From contig OV277866.1 in NCBI GenBank assembly GCA_922989275.2, positions 58,457,246 to 58,521,245 on the forward strand: 64,000 nucleotides of DNA, written 5' to 3'. Positions 21,725 to 32,700 of the stretch are shown piece after piece. The translations under genes and the position numbers were made by a program. The notes under the pieces are model-generated. The model had not been told where the DNA came from and searched no databases. It saw only the letters and a list, made by a program, of their open reading frames with translations. Source of the stretch: Gari tellinella (taxonomy: Eukaryota > Mollusca > Bivalvia > Cardiida > Psammobiidae). How positions within the stretch are numbered: the first letter of the stretch is position 1; every line of letters begins with the position of its first letter.

Positions 21725-22010
21725 TGGACCCACTGGCACCAGAGTCGTGGACTTATAATATATATCGGTAGAGGTATAGATAAAGTAAACACATACACAT
21801 TAAAAGTCCATGACTCTGGTGTCAGTGATCTATATCTAAAATAGTTTTCCCCACCGATTAGCAATGTCTGTCTGCTATCTATTATTATAAGACCTTATTA
21901 TGTCTCTGTGTGTATATATGTTCTTCTCTGTATGTATAAGAAATAAAAATGCATCTAAATGTAAATACACACATATAATAAGTCCATGACTCTGGTGCCA
22001 GTGAGTGGAC
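21725..22010. repeat. Inverted and direct copies of a 24-bp motif
   Basis: AGTCCATGACTCTGGTG occurs inverted at 21728-21750, and directly at 21808-21830 and 21980-22003. The first two form an 80-bp hairpin. The function is unknown. Confidence 0.6.
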
Positions 22011-23529
22011 CTTGTACAATTATTATAAATAAAAGTTTGAAAGTTTGATAAAGTAAAGTTTGAATTCATTCAATCAAAATATTCGGTACTCAGAAAACAT
22101 GTATAATAGACATAAGTTTCTCGGGTCCTATATCCCCTGCGGCACTGACATCAGCCCCAATAACACAATGCACAGCGGGGAATCTGAAGAGTGTGATCAC
22201 TGCTCCAGAGCGACAATGATTTTGTTTTCCGGTAAATTACGGAAATAGCCGATGATGGGGTGGGGGGGGGGGGGGGTTGAAATGACTAAGTCCGATTTCA
22301 GCATTACGACATTTCTCAATATTCAAATCAATTTGGAAGCAAAAAGACTTAATTCAAATTCAAAGCAAAAGAGATTTTTTATTTGTTCAGAAAACATTCT
22401 TTCACCTCAAAACTGTTAAAATATTCGCAGATATTAAAAAGAATACTTTATTTGCGTTCAAAATCAGCAAACTACATGTACACATTTTCATTTTGTTTTA
22501 CTATATGTTTAATGTGTCCGACACTTACCATTTTCAAATCAAAATGGAAGCAAAAAGTCGTTTAAATAGAAAATTAAAATTTACACCATGTGAAAAAGAA
22601 GAAAATAAAGTTTATTGCTATAACTGTTAAAATATTGACAAATATATGCAACACCTTAAAATATGACTTTGAAAATTATTCCCTTATATGTTCCATATAC
22701 GGCAGTCAGGACAGAAATTTATCGGTATCGACTTTATCGGCGTTTTGCAAGGGGGACAACCTACTTGATTAAGCCAGTCAAAATGGACTGAAAGTTGGGT
22801 ATGGCTGCTAAAGGCATCCTTGAAGGAGATAGACGTAAGACAGTGATACATGTTGCCAAGTGTACTGGAATTAGTAAATGAACTGTCCAGTGGTTGGATC
22901 AGCAACAATAACCAGAAGTTGGTAAAGCGGCATCACAATTGTATTACACATAATGGGGGAGTACTTTGAAAAGAAGTGAAATGTTTCTGTGCATGACGTT
23001 CCAACTTGAACGACTATAACGTCGTCGAGGTCACCAGCGTGTGCCGTGTAAGCATATCCGGTAGTTTTATGTTGTACTGAGATATTAAAATAACACATAT
23101 TTGATGAGATTCTGCATGTACACTCAGAATACATCACACTGTTTATAATATACGTGAATACCTGAAAATTGCAAGCTCATACGCTAATCATTTTTTCTTC
23201 AGTAGGCCAAGTTCATGATTTACTGGGACAACCCTCGTACAACGGGTTAAGGTTTGCATGACCGACCAGGGACCCGTTTTATGAAACGTAGTACGACTAA
23301 AATGGTCGTAAGTCATATTCTAAAATTATCAAAAAATAATATTGTTTTCCATCTAATCCTGTCTTGTGATATCTCCTTGGAATCGTCTTGAGATGTCAAA
23401 GAGATGTCACACGACAGTATTAGATGAAGAAATCAGAAATCAGATGTTTTTGGTTTTTTTAAGTTTTGACTTTCGACGGTGATTCTTTGTATTATGATGG
23501 TTACGATAGGACTATGGATAAACGCTCAT
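22011..23529. other. No supported gene; poly-G and a weak transposase-like trace
   Basis: A G run lies at 22257-22276. At 22795-22890 the plus strand reads GMAAKGILEGDRRKTVIHVA then CTGISK, a stop, TVQWL. This is weakly like a helix-turn-helix of a transposase but has no supporting neighbour. The rest is AT-rich without features. Confidence 0.3.
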
Positions 23530-23531
23530 TA

Positions 23532-23777
23532 CAGTGGAGAATCTGTTATTCTTTCCCGTTTAAACGCAAACGTACGCAAACGCAAAGCATTAAAACGTAG
23601 AAAAGAACAACTTTTGGACAATTCAGATATTTCATGTTTATCTTGGTGGCAAACAGTTTGGAGCCTGATCAGACGCCGGGTTACCCGGCGTCTGATCTGG
23701 CTCCAAACTTTTTGCACTGCAAATAATAGTTTAAGCGTAAACGCGTTTATTGGGAAAGAATAACAGATTCTCCACTG
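23532..23777 (+). mobile_element. MITE family A, copy A2
   Basis: Full length. TA precedes it; the right flank is TC, a mutated duplication. The core-1 palindrome is at 23649-23715. Confidence 0.9.
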
Positions 23778-23947
23778 TCACTCCATGATGTTTCAACCCT
23801 TTACTCTGTAGCATCATTACGCAATCAAGTTAATCCTGCACTGAAAAGAGTAGTTTTAATTTTATTCGGTCATGAATATGTTATGTGTCAAAAGGAATAT
23901 TTCTCGTATTATCCGAGATGTCGACACATGAAATTCATTATTTCATG

Positions 23948-24040
23948 CTCGGTTTAGTCGAACATACCCATATTTCAAAGATAAAACATGGCTAAGCCAC
24001 GTTTTAACTTTGAAATACGGGTATGTTCGACCGTACCGAG
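23948..24040. repeat. Palindrome P10
   Basis: Arms CGAACATACCCATATTTCAA and complement around CATGGCTAAGCCACG. It belongs to the same family as 57775-57855 and, more distantly, 59335-59465. Confidence 0.82.
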
Positions 24041-24234
24041 TTCGAGATATCGAATATATATTATTTCCTGTTGAGAGCACCTACAGAGCCCTCTGGTCTT
24101 GGTATTTTCTGGATCCACTATGTTTGCAAAGTTTTAAACATTTGCTGGTTGATGATTCTGTTTCCTTCTATCATCAACCATGTACATGTTACAGGCAATC
24201 TGTGTAATCAGTTATTTCATAGAATCACTGTTTC

Positions 24235-24670
24235 ACTTAGTCATTTCACGAAAAGCCTTTAACTTTTAAATTGACAATTCACTTTTACTTAGACTACTAT
24301 AACATGATTCAGAAATTGTGTGAAATGACATTTATTTACTTTATTCAACAGCAATTGTTCATTGGCATCATGTTATATGCATATTTCTTAATTTCTAACA
24401 TTTTTTTCTCAGAAACATTGCACACATTTTCCCCACTAATTATGAGATTTTAATTGCATTGCATTTAATATCCATGCATTCTCCAATAGTATAGTTAGTA
24501 CTTATTAAGTTACTATTGTCATTACAAGGTAACACATAAAGCTAAAGTTTATTCAGTCATTTTCCGAAATGACTGAATGTGTTTTCAGTCAGTGCAAGTA
24601 ATAACTGAAATCGCCAGGCATTTCTTGAAATGACTAAGTGAAACGGTCATTTCACGAAATGACTGATATT
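24235..24670. repeat. Repeated short palindrome TCATTTC-n-GAAATGA
   Basis: Motifs of the type GTCATTTCACGAAATGACT occur in complete or half form near 24238, 24553, 24627 and 24648. They look like a degenerate short palindromic repeat. Role unknown. Confidence 0.5.
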
Positions 24671-24922
24671 TTCAGGTCTTTGCCAAAAATGCAATTCACT
24701 TAAATCAAAGGCGTTAGCATTACTATTATTATTATTAATAATAAAAACCACTTTTCTCCCGCCCTTTCGATCTGCTGAGCTCATCGAAGGTTTAGTCAGA
24801 TTTAACCCATTTACGCCCAGTGGATTCTTCAATGTTTATATATTGGATATTTCCATTTTTTATCAAAGGGATGCCAGTCAAATGTTTCATTTTCATTTTG
24901 TTTTATATTGACATTTCTATGA

Positions 24923-24989
24923 GCAAACAGTGTATACTCTGATCAGACGCCGCATAATGCGGCGTCTGATCAGAGTCTACACTGTTTGC
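24923..24989. repeat. Core palindrome 1, stand-alone, GTGTATACTC subtype
   Basis: Second copy of the palindrome at 10005-10071; no difference was seen in the palindrome. Confidence 0.88.
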
Positions 24990-25279
24990 CTATGTCCCAT
25001 ATACATGTATAGCTGTTAAACATTATCATAATATTATCGGTCACTCAAGCACTGTGTTAACTCTTTCATGATAAAATTTATCGTGAGATGTTTACCCCTT
25101 TTACCGCCAAATTATGTTTTTTCACTCGTGACAAAAAGACAAAGAAGTAAAATTCTGTTCATAAATATAATTTAGGCATATTATAGGATCACAAATCAAA
25201 TGATTCAAATTCAACATTTGAATCCCTCAATTACGAATTCAAATAAACTGAAAGCTGTCAAATACATCTGATGAATATA

Positions 25280-25453
25280 CAGTACAACCTCTCTATTACG
25301 ACCACTAAACGAAGGCAAATTGATTGGATAAAAGACACATGACAGCTTAAAGCAAGGTATCAGTAAAACAGAAATCTCCTGTAGGAGCTTTCTGTTTTAT
25401 TGTCACCTTGCTTCAAGCAGTCATTTAGTGGTCGTAATAGAGGGGTTCTACTG
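25280..25453. mobile_element. MITE family E, copy E7
   Basis: TA flanks at 25278-25279 and 25454-25455. It is shortened in its right half: the core passes directly from CTTCAAGCAGTCA to TTTAGTGGTCG. Confidence 0.85.
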
Positions 25454-25567
25454 TACTTCATAAGCAATGGATAAATTGCATGTATACAATAATCATTATA
25501 TGATATTGCTTATGACGCAGGGTGGGTAGGGAGAGTAAATATTCAATATGTTATTCCGATAGCAATC

Positions 25568-25765
25568 AAATACACAGGCCTCCAGATAAGAGGTAGTTTT
25601 TTCAACAAATCCCACATTTTCTCACTACTTTTAGCACCAAATCCATGGTGTTACTACTCATTAGAATCGTCTCGAAGAGACGATTCTAATGAGTAGTGAC
25701 ACCATAGGGTTTAATTCAGAAATAAAGATTTTAGTTTTTAAAAACTACCCTTATCTGGTGCTCTG
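25568..25765. repeat. Palindrome P11, two-level
   Basis: Inner arms ACTACTCATTAGAATCGTCT form a nearly perfect hairpin centred at 25678. Outer arms (CCAGATAAGAGGTAGTTTTT with a complement near 25740-25762) pair again after unpaired sequence. Confidence 0.8.
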
Positions 25766-25848
25766 AATACAGAATGACAAGAAAGCCAAAAGAAAGCGCA
25801 TTTACCGCCCAAAAAATGCTCGACCAATGAAAAGTCCTATCTATATTT

Positions 25849-25897
25849 ATGATGATGTACAAGTCAATAAAAGTATTTTCTGTTCTGTTCTGTTCCT
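25849..25897 (+). repeat. Isolated LINE 2-type 3' tail
   Basis: GATGATGTACAAGTCAATAA is followed by a TTCTGTTCTGTTCTG run. It resembles the tail of LINE 2 at 15262-15320, so it is a very short, 5'-truncated insertion. Confidence 0.5.
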
Positions 25898-26110
25898 ATC
25901 AATTAGGAGCTAAACGAAAACCTGTGCTCGTTGTGACAACAACTCAATCAAAAAGTTATTTTAAGGATAAAATAATCCATATTGTCGTCTGCTTCAATAT
26001 TATTGTCTACAATATCGATTCAAAATTGGATTTAAGGCACTATAACTGACGTCATTTCAAAACAAGTGGCAAACAGTTTTGATCCTGATCAGAAACCTGA
26101 CGACGAGTGT

Positions 26111-26177
26111 CAAACACTTTGGATCCAAATCAGACGCTGCGTTACCGCGGCGTCTCATCTGGATATAAACTGTTTGC
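26111..26177. repeat. Core palindrome 1 copy
   Basis: Arms GTCAAACACTTTGGATCC and a complement ending GTTTGC around CGTTACCGCGGCG. A partial first arm precedes it at 26068-26090. AAAGGGTTAA follows at about 26211, so it is probably part of a TTAA-type MITE whose left end is lost. Confidence 0.7.
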
Positions 26178-26472
26178 AAAATCAGTAAAGTCGCGATCAG
26201 CTGGCAAAGGGTTAAATATTTGTTAAGATATTGGAGCGTTATTAGCTTTGTATTATGCGTGTACATATCAATGTTTTAAACAATATGCCATTTATTTTGC
26301 AATGGTTTTAACAATTAACATGTTCCTCGATAAAAACGATCACATCAAACCCAAACCAAACGGAAACACAACAGATAGATCTAATGGTCAGTGATAAGGC
26401 TAAAATTTTAACAAATCTTACTTAATGCCAGTGTGTTGTTCTATCTTGCCCCGCGCTGTAGAAATAGGGATA

Positions 26473-26807
26473 CAGTGGAGAAAACGTTATTCTTTCCCGT
26501 TTTTAAAAACGCAACGTAACGCAAACGCATACCAATAAAATGTAGATAGGCCTACAGTACTCCGAACTGTTTGCTACTCAGATTTAAATGAATTGTCAGA
26601 ATTGTCAACAATTTGTCATTACAATTACATGTAATGACAAATTGTTGACAATTCTGACAATTCATTTAAATCTGAGTTGCAAACAGTTCGGAGCCTGATC
26701 AGACACCGGGTTACCCGGCGTCTGATCTGGCTCCAAACTGTTTGCAATGAAAATAATGGTTTTAGCGTAAACGCGTTTATTGTGAAAGAATAATACTTTC
26801 TCCACTG
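26473..26807 (+). mobile_element. MITE family A, copy A3, enlarged
   Basis: TA flanks at both ends. It is about 90 bp longer than other A copies. A segment from the spacer to the outer core arm (about 26561-26620) is present in inverted form at 26640-26702. This gives an extra hairpin whose centre is near 26631. Confidence 0.88.
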
Positions 26808-26920
26808 TAGGTGCCTAAACAGTTTGGTTATTAGGTTTCTTTGTGGATCATTTTAGTAAACGAGACATAAAACAGCCTAATTGGAATTCTGGGTTGTTTA
26901 ATAAAGTCTAGTCTAAATTA

Positions 26921-26988
26921 GCAAACAGTGTAGACCCAGATCAGAGGACTAGTATAGGATCACTCTGATATGGGTCTACACTGTTTGC
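26921..26988. repeat. Core palindrome 1, GTGTAGACCC subtype
   Basis: Arms GCAAACAGTGTAGACCCAGA and a complement around a degenerate centre (GGACTAGTATAGGATC). It looks like an F-type core without F ends. Confidence 0.8.
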
Positions 26989-27075
26989 CGATGTAATGCG
27001 GGTGTATTAAAAAGGTTCATGGTGTTCAAGGAGCTAACGTGTCTTGTTGTAGGCGCAACCCTCCCTCGTTACATA

Positions 27076-27115
27076 CAGTGGAAAATCTGTTATTCTGAAT
27101 TCATTCGCGACGTCA
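27076..27115 (+). mobile_element. Truncated A end
   Basis: TA then CAGTGGAAAATCTGTTATTC, followed within about 20 bp by unrelated sequence. It lies immediately before A4 in the same orientation, so it may be a remnant of an earlier A copy. Confidence 0.6.
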
Positions 27116-27117
27116 TA

Positions 27118-27363
27118 CAGTGGAGAATCTGTTATTCTTTCCCGTTTAAACGCAAACGTACGCAAACGCAAATCACTAAAACGTAGAAAAGAACAACTTT
27201 TGGACAATTCTGATAATTCTTGTTTATCTAGGTGGCAAACAGTTTGGAGCCTGATCAGACGCCGGGTTACCAGACATTTGATCTGGTTTCAAACTGTTTG
27301 CATCGGTAATAATAGATTTAGCATAAACGCGTTTATTGGGAAAGAATAACGTTTTCTCCACTG
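27118..27363 (+). mobile_element. MITE family A, copy A4
   Basis: Full length with TA on the left and a mutated AA on the right. One core arm has drifted (ACCAGACATTTGATC). Confidence 0.88.
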
Positions 27364-27510
27364 AATGAATGAGTAAATTTAGCATTATGGTGTATGAATT
27401 CATGGATATCGCAATGCACTCTCCCGATGTGCTTGCCTAAAGCTTTTCATTATAGATATACAAGGTTGGTTAAAGATACTTCTATGTTTCAGTAGATCGT
27501 TACATAAAAT

Positions 27511-27577
27511 AGAAGACAGTGTAGATCCTGACGAGACGACATAACGGCAGAGTCTCATCCAGTTCTACTCTGTCTGG
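27511..27577. repeat. Core palindrome 1, diverged
   Basis: AGACAGTGTAGATCCTGACG pairs with a complement ending TACTCTGTCT. It is one of two adjacent diverged copies. Confidence 0.6.
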
Positions 27578-27590
27578 TTATGTCTATTTA

Positions 27591-27655
27591 AGCAGAAAGT
27601 GTAGACCCTTACAAGACGATAAATTGTGGCATCTCATCGGGTCTACACTGTTTGC
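27591..27655. repeat. Core palindrome 1, diverged
   Basis: AGCAGAAAGTGTAGACCC pairs with GGGTCTACACTGTTTGCT. It is separated by only about 14 bp from the previous copy. Confidence 0.65.
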
Positions 27656-27933
27656 TAATGTCTACTTTATGTTCGGCGCCCGGCCCATTTTATATTTTGC
27701 GACAAAGCTCAATCAATCAATCAATAAAATCTACATTGTTAAGTTAGCGACAGATCAATTAAGAAAAGTAATGGTACAAATAAAAAAATGAATAAATGTA
27801 AACAGGCATACTGGGTATTGTTTGGTTTTATTGACCGGTCAAAATTTGAATATTCCTACGTCACTGAATTTTGACAGGTTAATAAGACACAACAATACAT
27901 GCTTTCGTCATTGTTCATATCCCGCATGGGGTA

Positions 27934-28120
27934 CAGTAAAACCTTTCTGTTACGAGAACTGAATAGTGTTAATATTTAGACGGGTGACTGCTTAAAGCAA
28001 GATGACAGTTAAACAGAAAGTTCCTGAAGGAGATTTCTGTCTAACTGTCACATTGCTTTACGCTCTCATCTGTATTTTATACAACCGATAAGCCTGCTTC
28101 TCAGTGATCGTAGTACATGT
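27934..28120. mobile_element. MITE family E, copy E8
   Basis: Begins CAGTAAAACCTTTCTGTTAC after TA. The core AGAAAGTTCCTGAAGGAGAT is recognisable. The right end is decayed. Confidence 0.75.
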
Positions 28121-28227
28121 AGCTAATTTTTAAAATACTACATATGCTCCTGTACTTACTCATCCACATTCACTCTCCTTATAGTCTATTATTCAGTCCT
28201 AGTTTTAAATCATGTCTAGTCCACAGG

Positions 28228-28306
28228 GGTCTATACCGCTTTCTAGTTTCTACACACTATTATATACTAACTATATAGTGTGTAGAAACTAGAAAGCGGT
28301 ATAGAG
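28228..28306. repeat. Palindrome P12, nearly perfect
   Basis: Arms GGTCTATACCGCTTTCTAGT and complement around TATATACTAACTATATAG. It is followed at 28311-28374 by an L-element right end, so it may replace the usual L core. Confidence 0.82.
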
Positions 28307-28310
28307 ACTT

Positions 28311-28374
28311 TAAGCTACCATGTACTAGAAAACAATCCGAAGATTTAGGAAAAATCCGGAGAAATGGCAGCCCT
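28311..28374. mobile_element. L element right end (L4)
   Basis: AAGCTACCATGTACTAGAAA, GAAGATTTAGGAAAAATCCG and GGCAGCCCTG match the right ends of L1 and L3 at 33.8-35 kb. Confidence 0.65.
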
Positions 28375-28619
28375 GTTTAGAACGAGCGTATGGTTAACTC
28401 TACTCATTGGTAACCAAGTACCCCATACCCTGTTTCTTGTTCTGGTGATAGATGGTCACTTAAATCAGTTTGAAAGTAAAGCAACAATCTTTACAAATAA
28501 ATTACCAAAACAAAATTAAGAAACCCAACACACCCTGCACTCGACATAAAAGCACTTACATAAAGCTTACCCTATTTATAATGTGAGGTAAACGTGACAA
28601 ATGAAACTTAAATACTTTA

Positions 28620-28740
28620 ATAAAATAACATATAATTATAGTATTGATAATAATAATAAATATAATAATAATAAGAATAAAATAATAATAAAACAACCAA
28701 TAATAATTATAATAACTATAATAAAACTAATAATAATACG
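28620..28740. repeat. ATA-rich simple repeat
   Basis: Imperfect AATAATA and AATAATAAT repeats, without coding potential. Confidence 0.75.
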
Positions 28741-28811
28741 TTTAAGGAAATAACTTATCCACACTACGTCATACTCAGAGCAGTCCATTATATGAGAGTT
28801 TACTTTGAACA

Positions 28812-29052
28812 TTGAACCTCTCTATATAACGACCACTGAATGGGATTGTGTTCACAGCAAAATCGTTCTCAAGCATTTGATCTCAAGTGTTTGAGAACAA
28901 AGTCTGACTCAACTCAAACGCTTTATAAAGCACTGTGCCAGATATTCCTTATGAAGGAACTTTCCTTTTAACTTTCATCTTGCTTTAAGCTGTAATCTGT
29001 ATTTTATACTCCCAGTTAGCCATCTTCCCGGTGGCCGTAAAAGAGGAGTTCT
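28812..29052. mobile_element. MITE family E, copy E9, with J inside
   Basis: AACCTCTCTATATAACGACC begins the copy and GTAAAAGAGGAGTTCTA ends it. Its right terminal bases overlap the TA target of A5, so A5 inserted at or in the E end. Foldback J4 interrupts the left half. Confidence 0.7.
28846..28943. repeat. Foldback J, copy J4, inside E9
   Basis: GTTCTCAAGCATTTGATC and TTTGAGAACAAAGTCTGACT with CGCTTTATAAAGC. It is shorter than J1 and lacks one outer arm. Confidence 0.65.
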
Positions 29053-29053
29053 A

Positions 29054-29291
29054 CAGTGTAGGAAACGTTATTCTTTCCCGTTTAAACGCAAACGAAACGC
29101 AAACACAAAGCACTAAAACGTAGAAAAGTACAACTTTTGGACAATTCATATTTATCTTGGTGGCAAACAGTTTGGAGCCTGATCAGACGACGGGTTACCC
29201 GGCGTCTGATCTGGCTCCAAACTGTTTATAATTGAAATAATAGTTTTAGCGTAAACGCGTTTTTTGGGAAAGAATAACGTTTTCTCCACTG
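29054..29291 (+). mobile_element. MITE family A, copy A5
   Basis: TA flanks at 29052-29053 and 29292-29293. The core-1 palindrome is at 29163-29226, with one changed base in the loop-proximal arm (GACGACGGG). Confidence 0.9.
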
Positions 29292-29370
29292 TACTATAGA
29301 CCTAAGAAGCTGCCATATTTGCCAATGCTAGTGTTGTCAACACTCGAAATATATTGTTATGGAAAATTTA

Positions 29371-29796
29371 CAGTGCTTCCTCCTTACAACAACCCTCCTT
29401 ACAATGATTCCCTACTTACAACAACCCTCTTTACAATGATTCCCTACTTACAACAACCCTCTTTACAATGATTCCCTACTTACAACAACGCTTGCATCTG
29501 TTACCTCAACACGTCAAGCATGTACTTCCTTTTCACGACTGTAGTATCTTCTGCTTAAAAGTGCCTTCTGTTGTTTTACTCAAAGACACATATTAGACAT
29601 TTTGACAGAATAAAACCCAGCATAATGACGAGTGACAAACAGCTTGAATGCAGATCAGACGCCGCGTTACGCGGCGTCTGATCTGGATTCAAGCTGTTTG
29701 CAAGTGTAAGTCATTTTTCTCGCTATAACAACTCCCATCGAACAAGATACACAATCTTTGTCTCCCAATGGATGTTGTTGTAGAGAGGAAGAACTG
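29371..29796. mobile_element. MITE family C, copy C1, abutting the mannosidase stop
   Basis: Ends CAGTGCTTCCTCCTTACAAC and the inverted GTAGAGAGGAAGAACTG. The core-1 palindrome (GACAAACAGCTTGAATGC arms) is at 29636-29702. TA precedes it; the right flank is TT. Inside, a 32-bp unit carrying TTACAACAACCCT is repeated about three times (29380-29495). Its right end is 2 bp from the complement of the mannosidase stop codon. It therefore forms the start of that gene's 3' UTR if the gene is transcribed. Confidence 0.85.
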
Positions 29797-29798
29797 TT

Positions 29799-32700
29799 CT
29801 AAAAATTTACTGTAAAAGCTCTAAGTTCCATATCCTTTGGCGTGATATCCGTGCTTGGCGAGAGTTTAGCTTTGTGGTAAAGATGTGTCAGGTAAGTCTC
29901 GTCAAAGCTGTGAAACTTCAGACCAGAAAACAGTGTGCCTATGCCAAAAAATTGCTGGGCTCTGTCGCACTCATAAGTCTCCCTTCGAGTTAAACACACA
30001 GCTGCTTTTTTATGCAGAATAACGCTAGTAGAGTTATAACTAAGGTCTTTCTTCACTAAAGTTCGGAGACCAACAACTTCCAAAGTACAAGGGAGGCTAC
30101 TACTGATTGGCCGGAAGTAGTTCTGCCATTTTGAATTTTCTTTTATTGTGTCTGGAAGCACAAGGAATAGTGGATACAATGGATGGAGACTTATGTCCTG
30201 CATTATAATAGCATTGTCTGAAGGATATGTGTATCTGACTTCTTTCACTGTTACACGACCCGGGAACTTTTCCAACTGAATAATAAAGTTTGCTGCCGTT
30301 GGGACGTTGTCGCCAACACCTTGTCCGAGACCTTTGTTGTCATCACGTAACACGCACCTGTCGAGCATGACTTCCAGCCAACCACTATTCAAACTGGCGA
30401 CTCCATGTGGTTGACTTGTATGAAGTGTTAAGCGTGTAGACGAATCTTCAATGATTGCCATTGTCGTCAATGGGTAGTAATTCTGTTCTACTGGCCTATC
30501 CTTGTAAGTCTTTCTCCCCAACATCTGGAAACCGTTTTGATCCGTAAAGAAGCCATCACCACTTTGAATGTCTGTTTTAAAGCGCATGATGACTTCTCTG
30601 TTATTACAGTCTATTGCTTTCATATCTAACACAGTAGTTATATGCAGTCCCTTACCCTGCACACCGCCTGTATTGTAAAGAGTGGCTTTAAACGAAAACC
30701 CTTTGTACGAGACACTTATACTTGACTTTACCCTTCCGCGAACCACTGATATAGTCGGTTTACCAATCAGGTACGAACTTGCAGCACCGGACGGTGCAAA
30801 TATATAGGCGCCACTTCTTGCAGACATATAAGCCAGAATATCCATTTCGAAAGGAACGACTTTTTCGATACCACTCTTGTCAGTCATTTTTAAAAGCATG
30901 CCCGTCTGCTTATCGAACTCTGCACGGATGTTGGCATTTTCGAGTATGATATGTTTATCTTCTGTCATACCTTCAGCATTGGATGTTGAACTAAAGAGTT
31001 TCCAGTCTAGTTCATTTTTATCAACAGCCTCCAGTGTGTAAGTTTCTATACTAAAAGGTAACGCCTTTATATTTACAGAAACTTCATAGCCACCGACAGT
31101 CTCGTCTAACTGAACTGCAGGCGACACGCTGCTTCCTGTCATAGATATTTTAACAGGCTTGCTTATCATAAACCTCACAAACTCTGTTCTTGTTCTCGAA
31201 GACGGGTTAATAACGACCATTTTTCCTTTGGATGTAATAGGAAATACCGCGAATGTTCTTAAAGCTACATTATTTTTCCGCTCTGCTACCTCAATAAAAT
31301 TGTCCCCTGAATCTTCGTATCCGTTAGTAAGCAACTGTGCTGATATATGCCTTATTGCATCTTTAGTCTCGACCACAGCATTATAAAGTCTTCTCTGGAA
31401 ATCCTGTATCACATGTTGCACTGACGTTCCTGTGATTCCGTCATGATGCAGAAACATGCCAAGTTCACGCCTTGCTTTCGTCAGTACCTCGGAGGTCGGC
31501 CCAAATTTAGCATACTGCGAGTTTTGAGATTTTGCATGTGCATAAGCGTACGTGTGAAGTATGTCAGCCATTCTGATCAGTGACTGCAGCTCCCGTGATA
31601 GTTGTTTATTAAAAGGTCTTGTTGTATAATAGCCAGTCCAGTAGTCATTCTGATAGTCGGAATATGGAAAGAAATCTCCAGCTAAACTGGGGAAGGTACT
31701 GCCACCTGAGGCACCTATCTTTTTCTGGTAATCCCCGATTAAGTTAAAGTATTCTTGAGTTGTACCAAATTTAACCTTCATCCTCCACTCCTTTTTTGAG
31801 TTAATATAATCAAACAGCATATTATAGTGTTTGTATATCAAATCGAAGTCCATCTCTTTGGTGTAGGAGAAATCCTCACCAAGATAGATTGGCAAAAACA
31901 ACTCAGTACCCGATTGTTTCTTGTCTACGCCATGCCTTCGATATATTTCAGCGGTTATTCTGTATTGTTCATAAAGGATTCGTGCCCTCTCCTCAAGATT
32001 TTCCTTCGTGACAAACACCACTTTATGTATGGGTTCAGTGTGCATGAACGCATATTCGCGACAAATGTGTTGGTTGTAAGGACCACACGTGTCGCCAATC
32101 CAATAGCCGCGATATGCCATTAGATGGCACAGAATATTATTCTCCTCTCTGTTGCTCCATATCTGCTTCCAAGTAAACTCCATTGCCCTCTTCTTCATCA
32201 ACGTGCCTTTGATAGCCTGGTGTATACGGAGGATGACCATGTTCGACATGCCGCTCTGCTTCCACAGATACGGCATCGTACTGGAAAACCCAAACGGATC
32301 ATTGGACCAACTATTTTGCGGTTTTGTTTGTAAGTTTTCAATTATCCACTGATGTCCTTCCACTAATTGGTCAATAACAGAAAGGTAATGTGTGCTTGCC
32401 TCATCCGGCATGACCCAGCCACCAAGAACTATCTCCAGTTGCCCACGCTCTATCAACTTTCGCACACTCTCTTTTACTTCCGGTGTTATATCTCGCCACC
32501 ATCTTTCCAAAAACACTGTTTCCGCCCACTGGAAAGTCATGTCTGTGTACTGTTCCAGCTTCTTAACCATGTTATTTAGGGTGTGTTTGGTTTGTGCATC
32601 GTAATATTGCTCAATGGTTTTGCCATATCCAGGATCAACGTGTGAAAATGGTATTAACAAAACAGTCACGTGATCAAGATCCGGTCCGTATGCCACTTTT

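Noticed and set aside
22795..22900. Transposase helix-turn-helix
   Set aside because: A short plus-strand match (CTGISK, stop, TVQWL) is suggestive, but it is broken, short and has no catalytic domain nearby.
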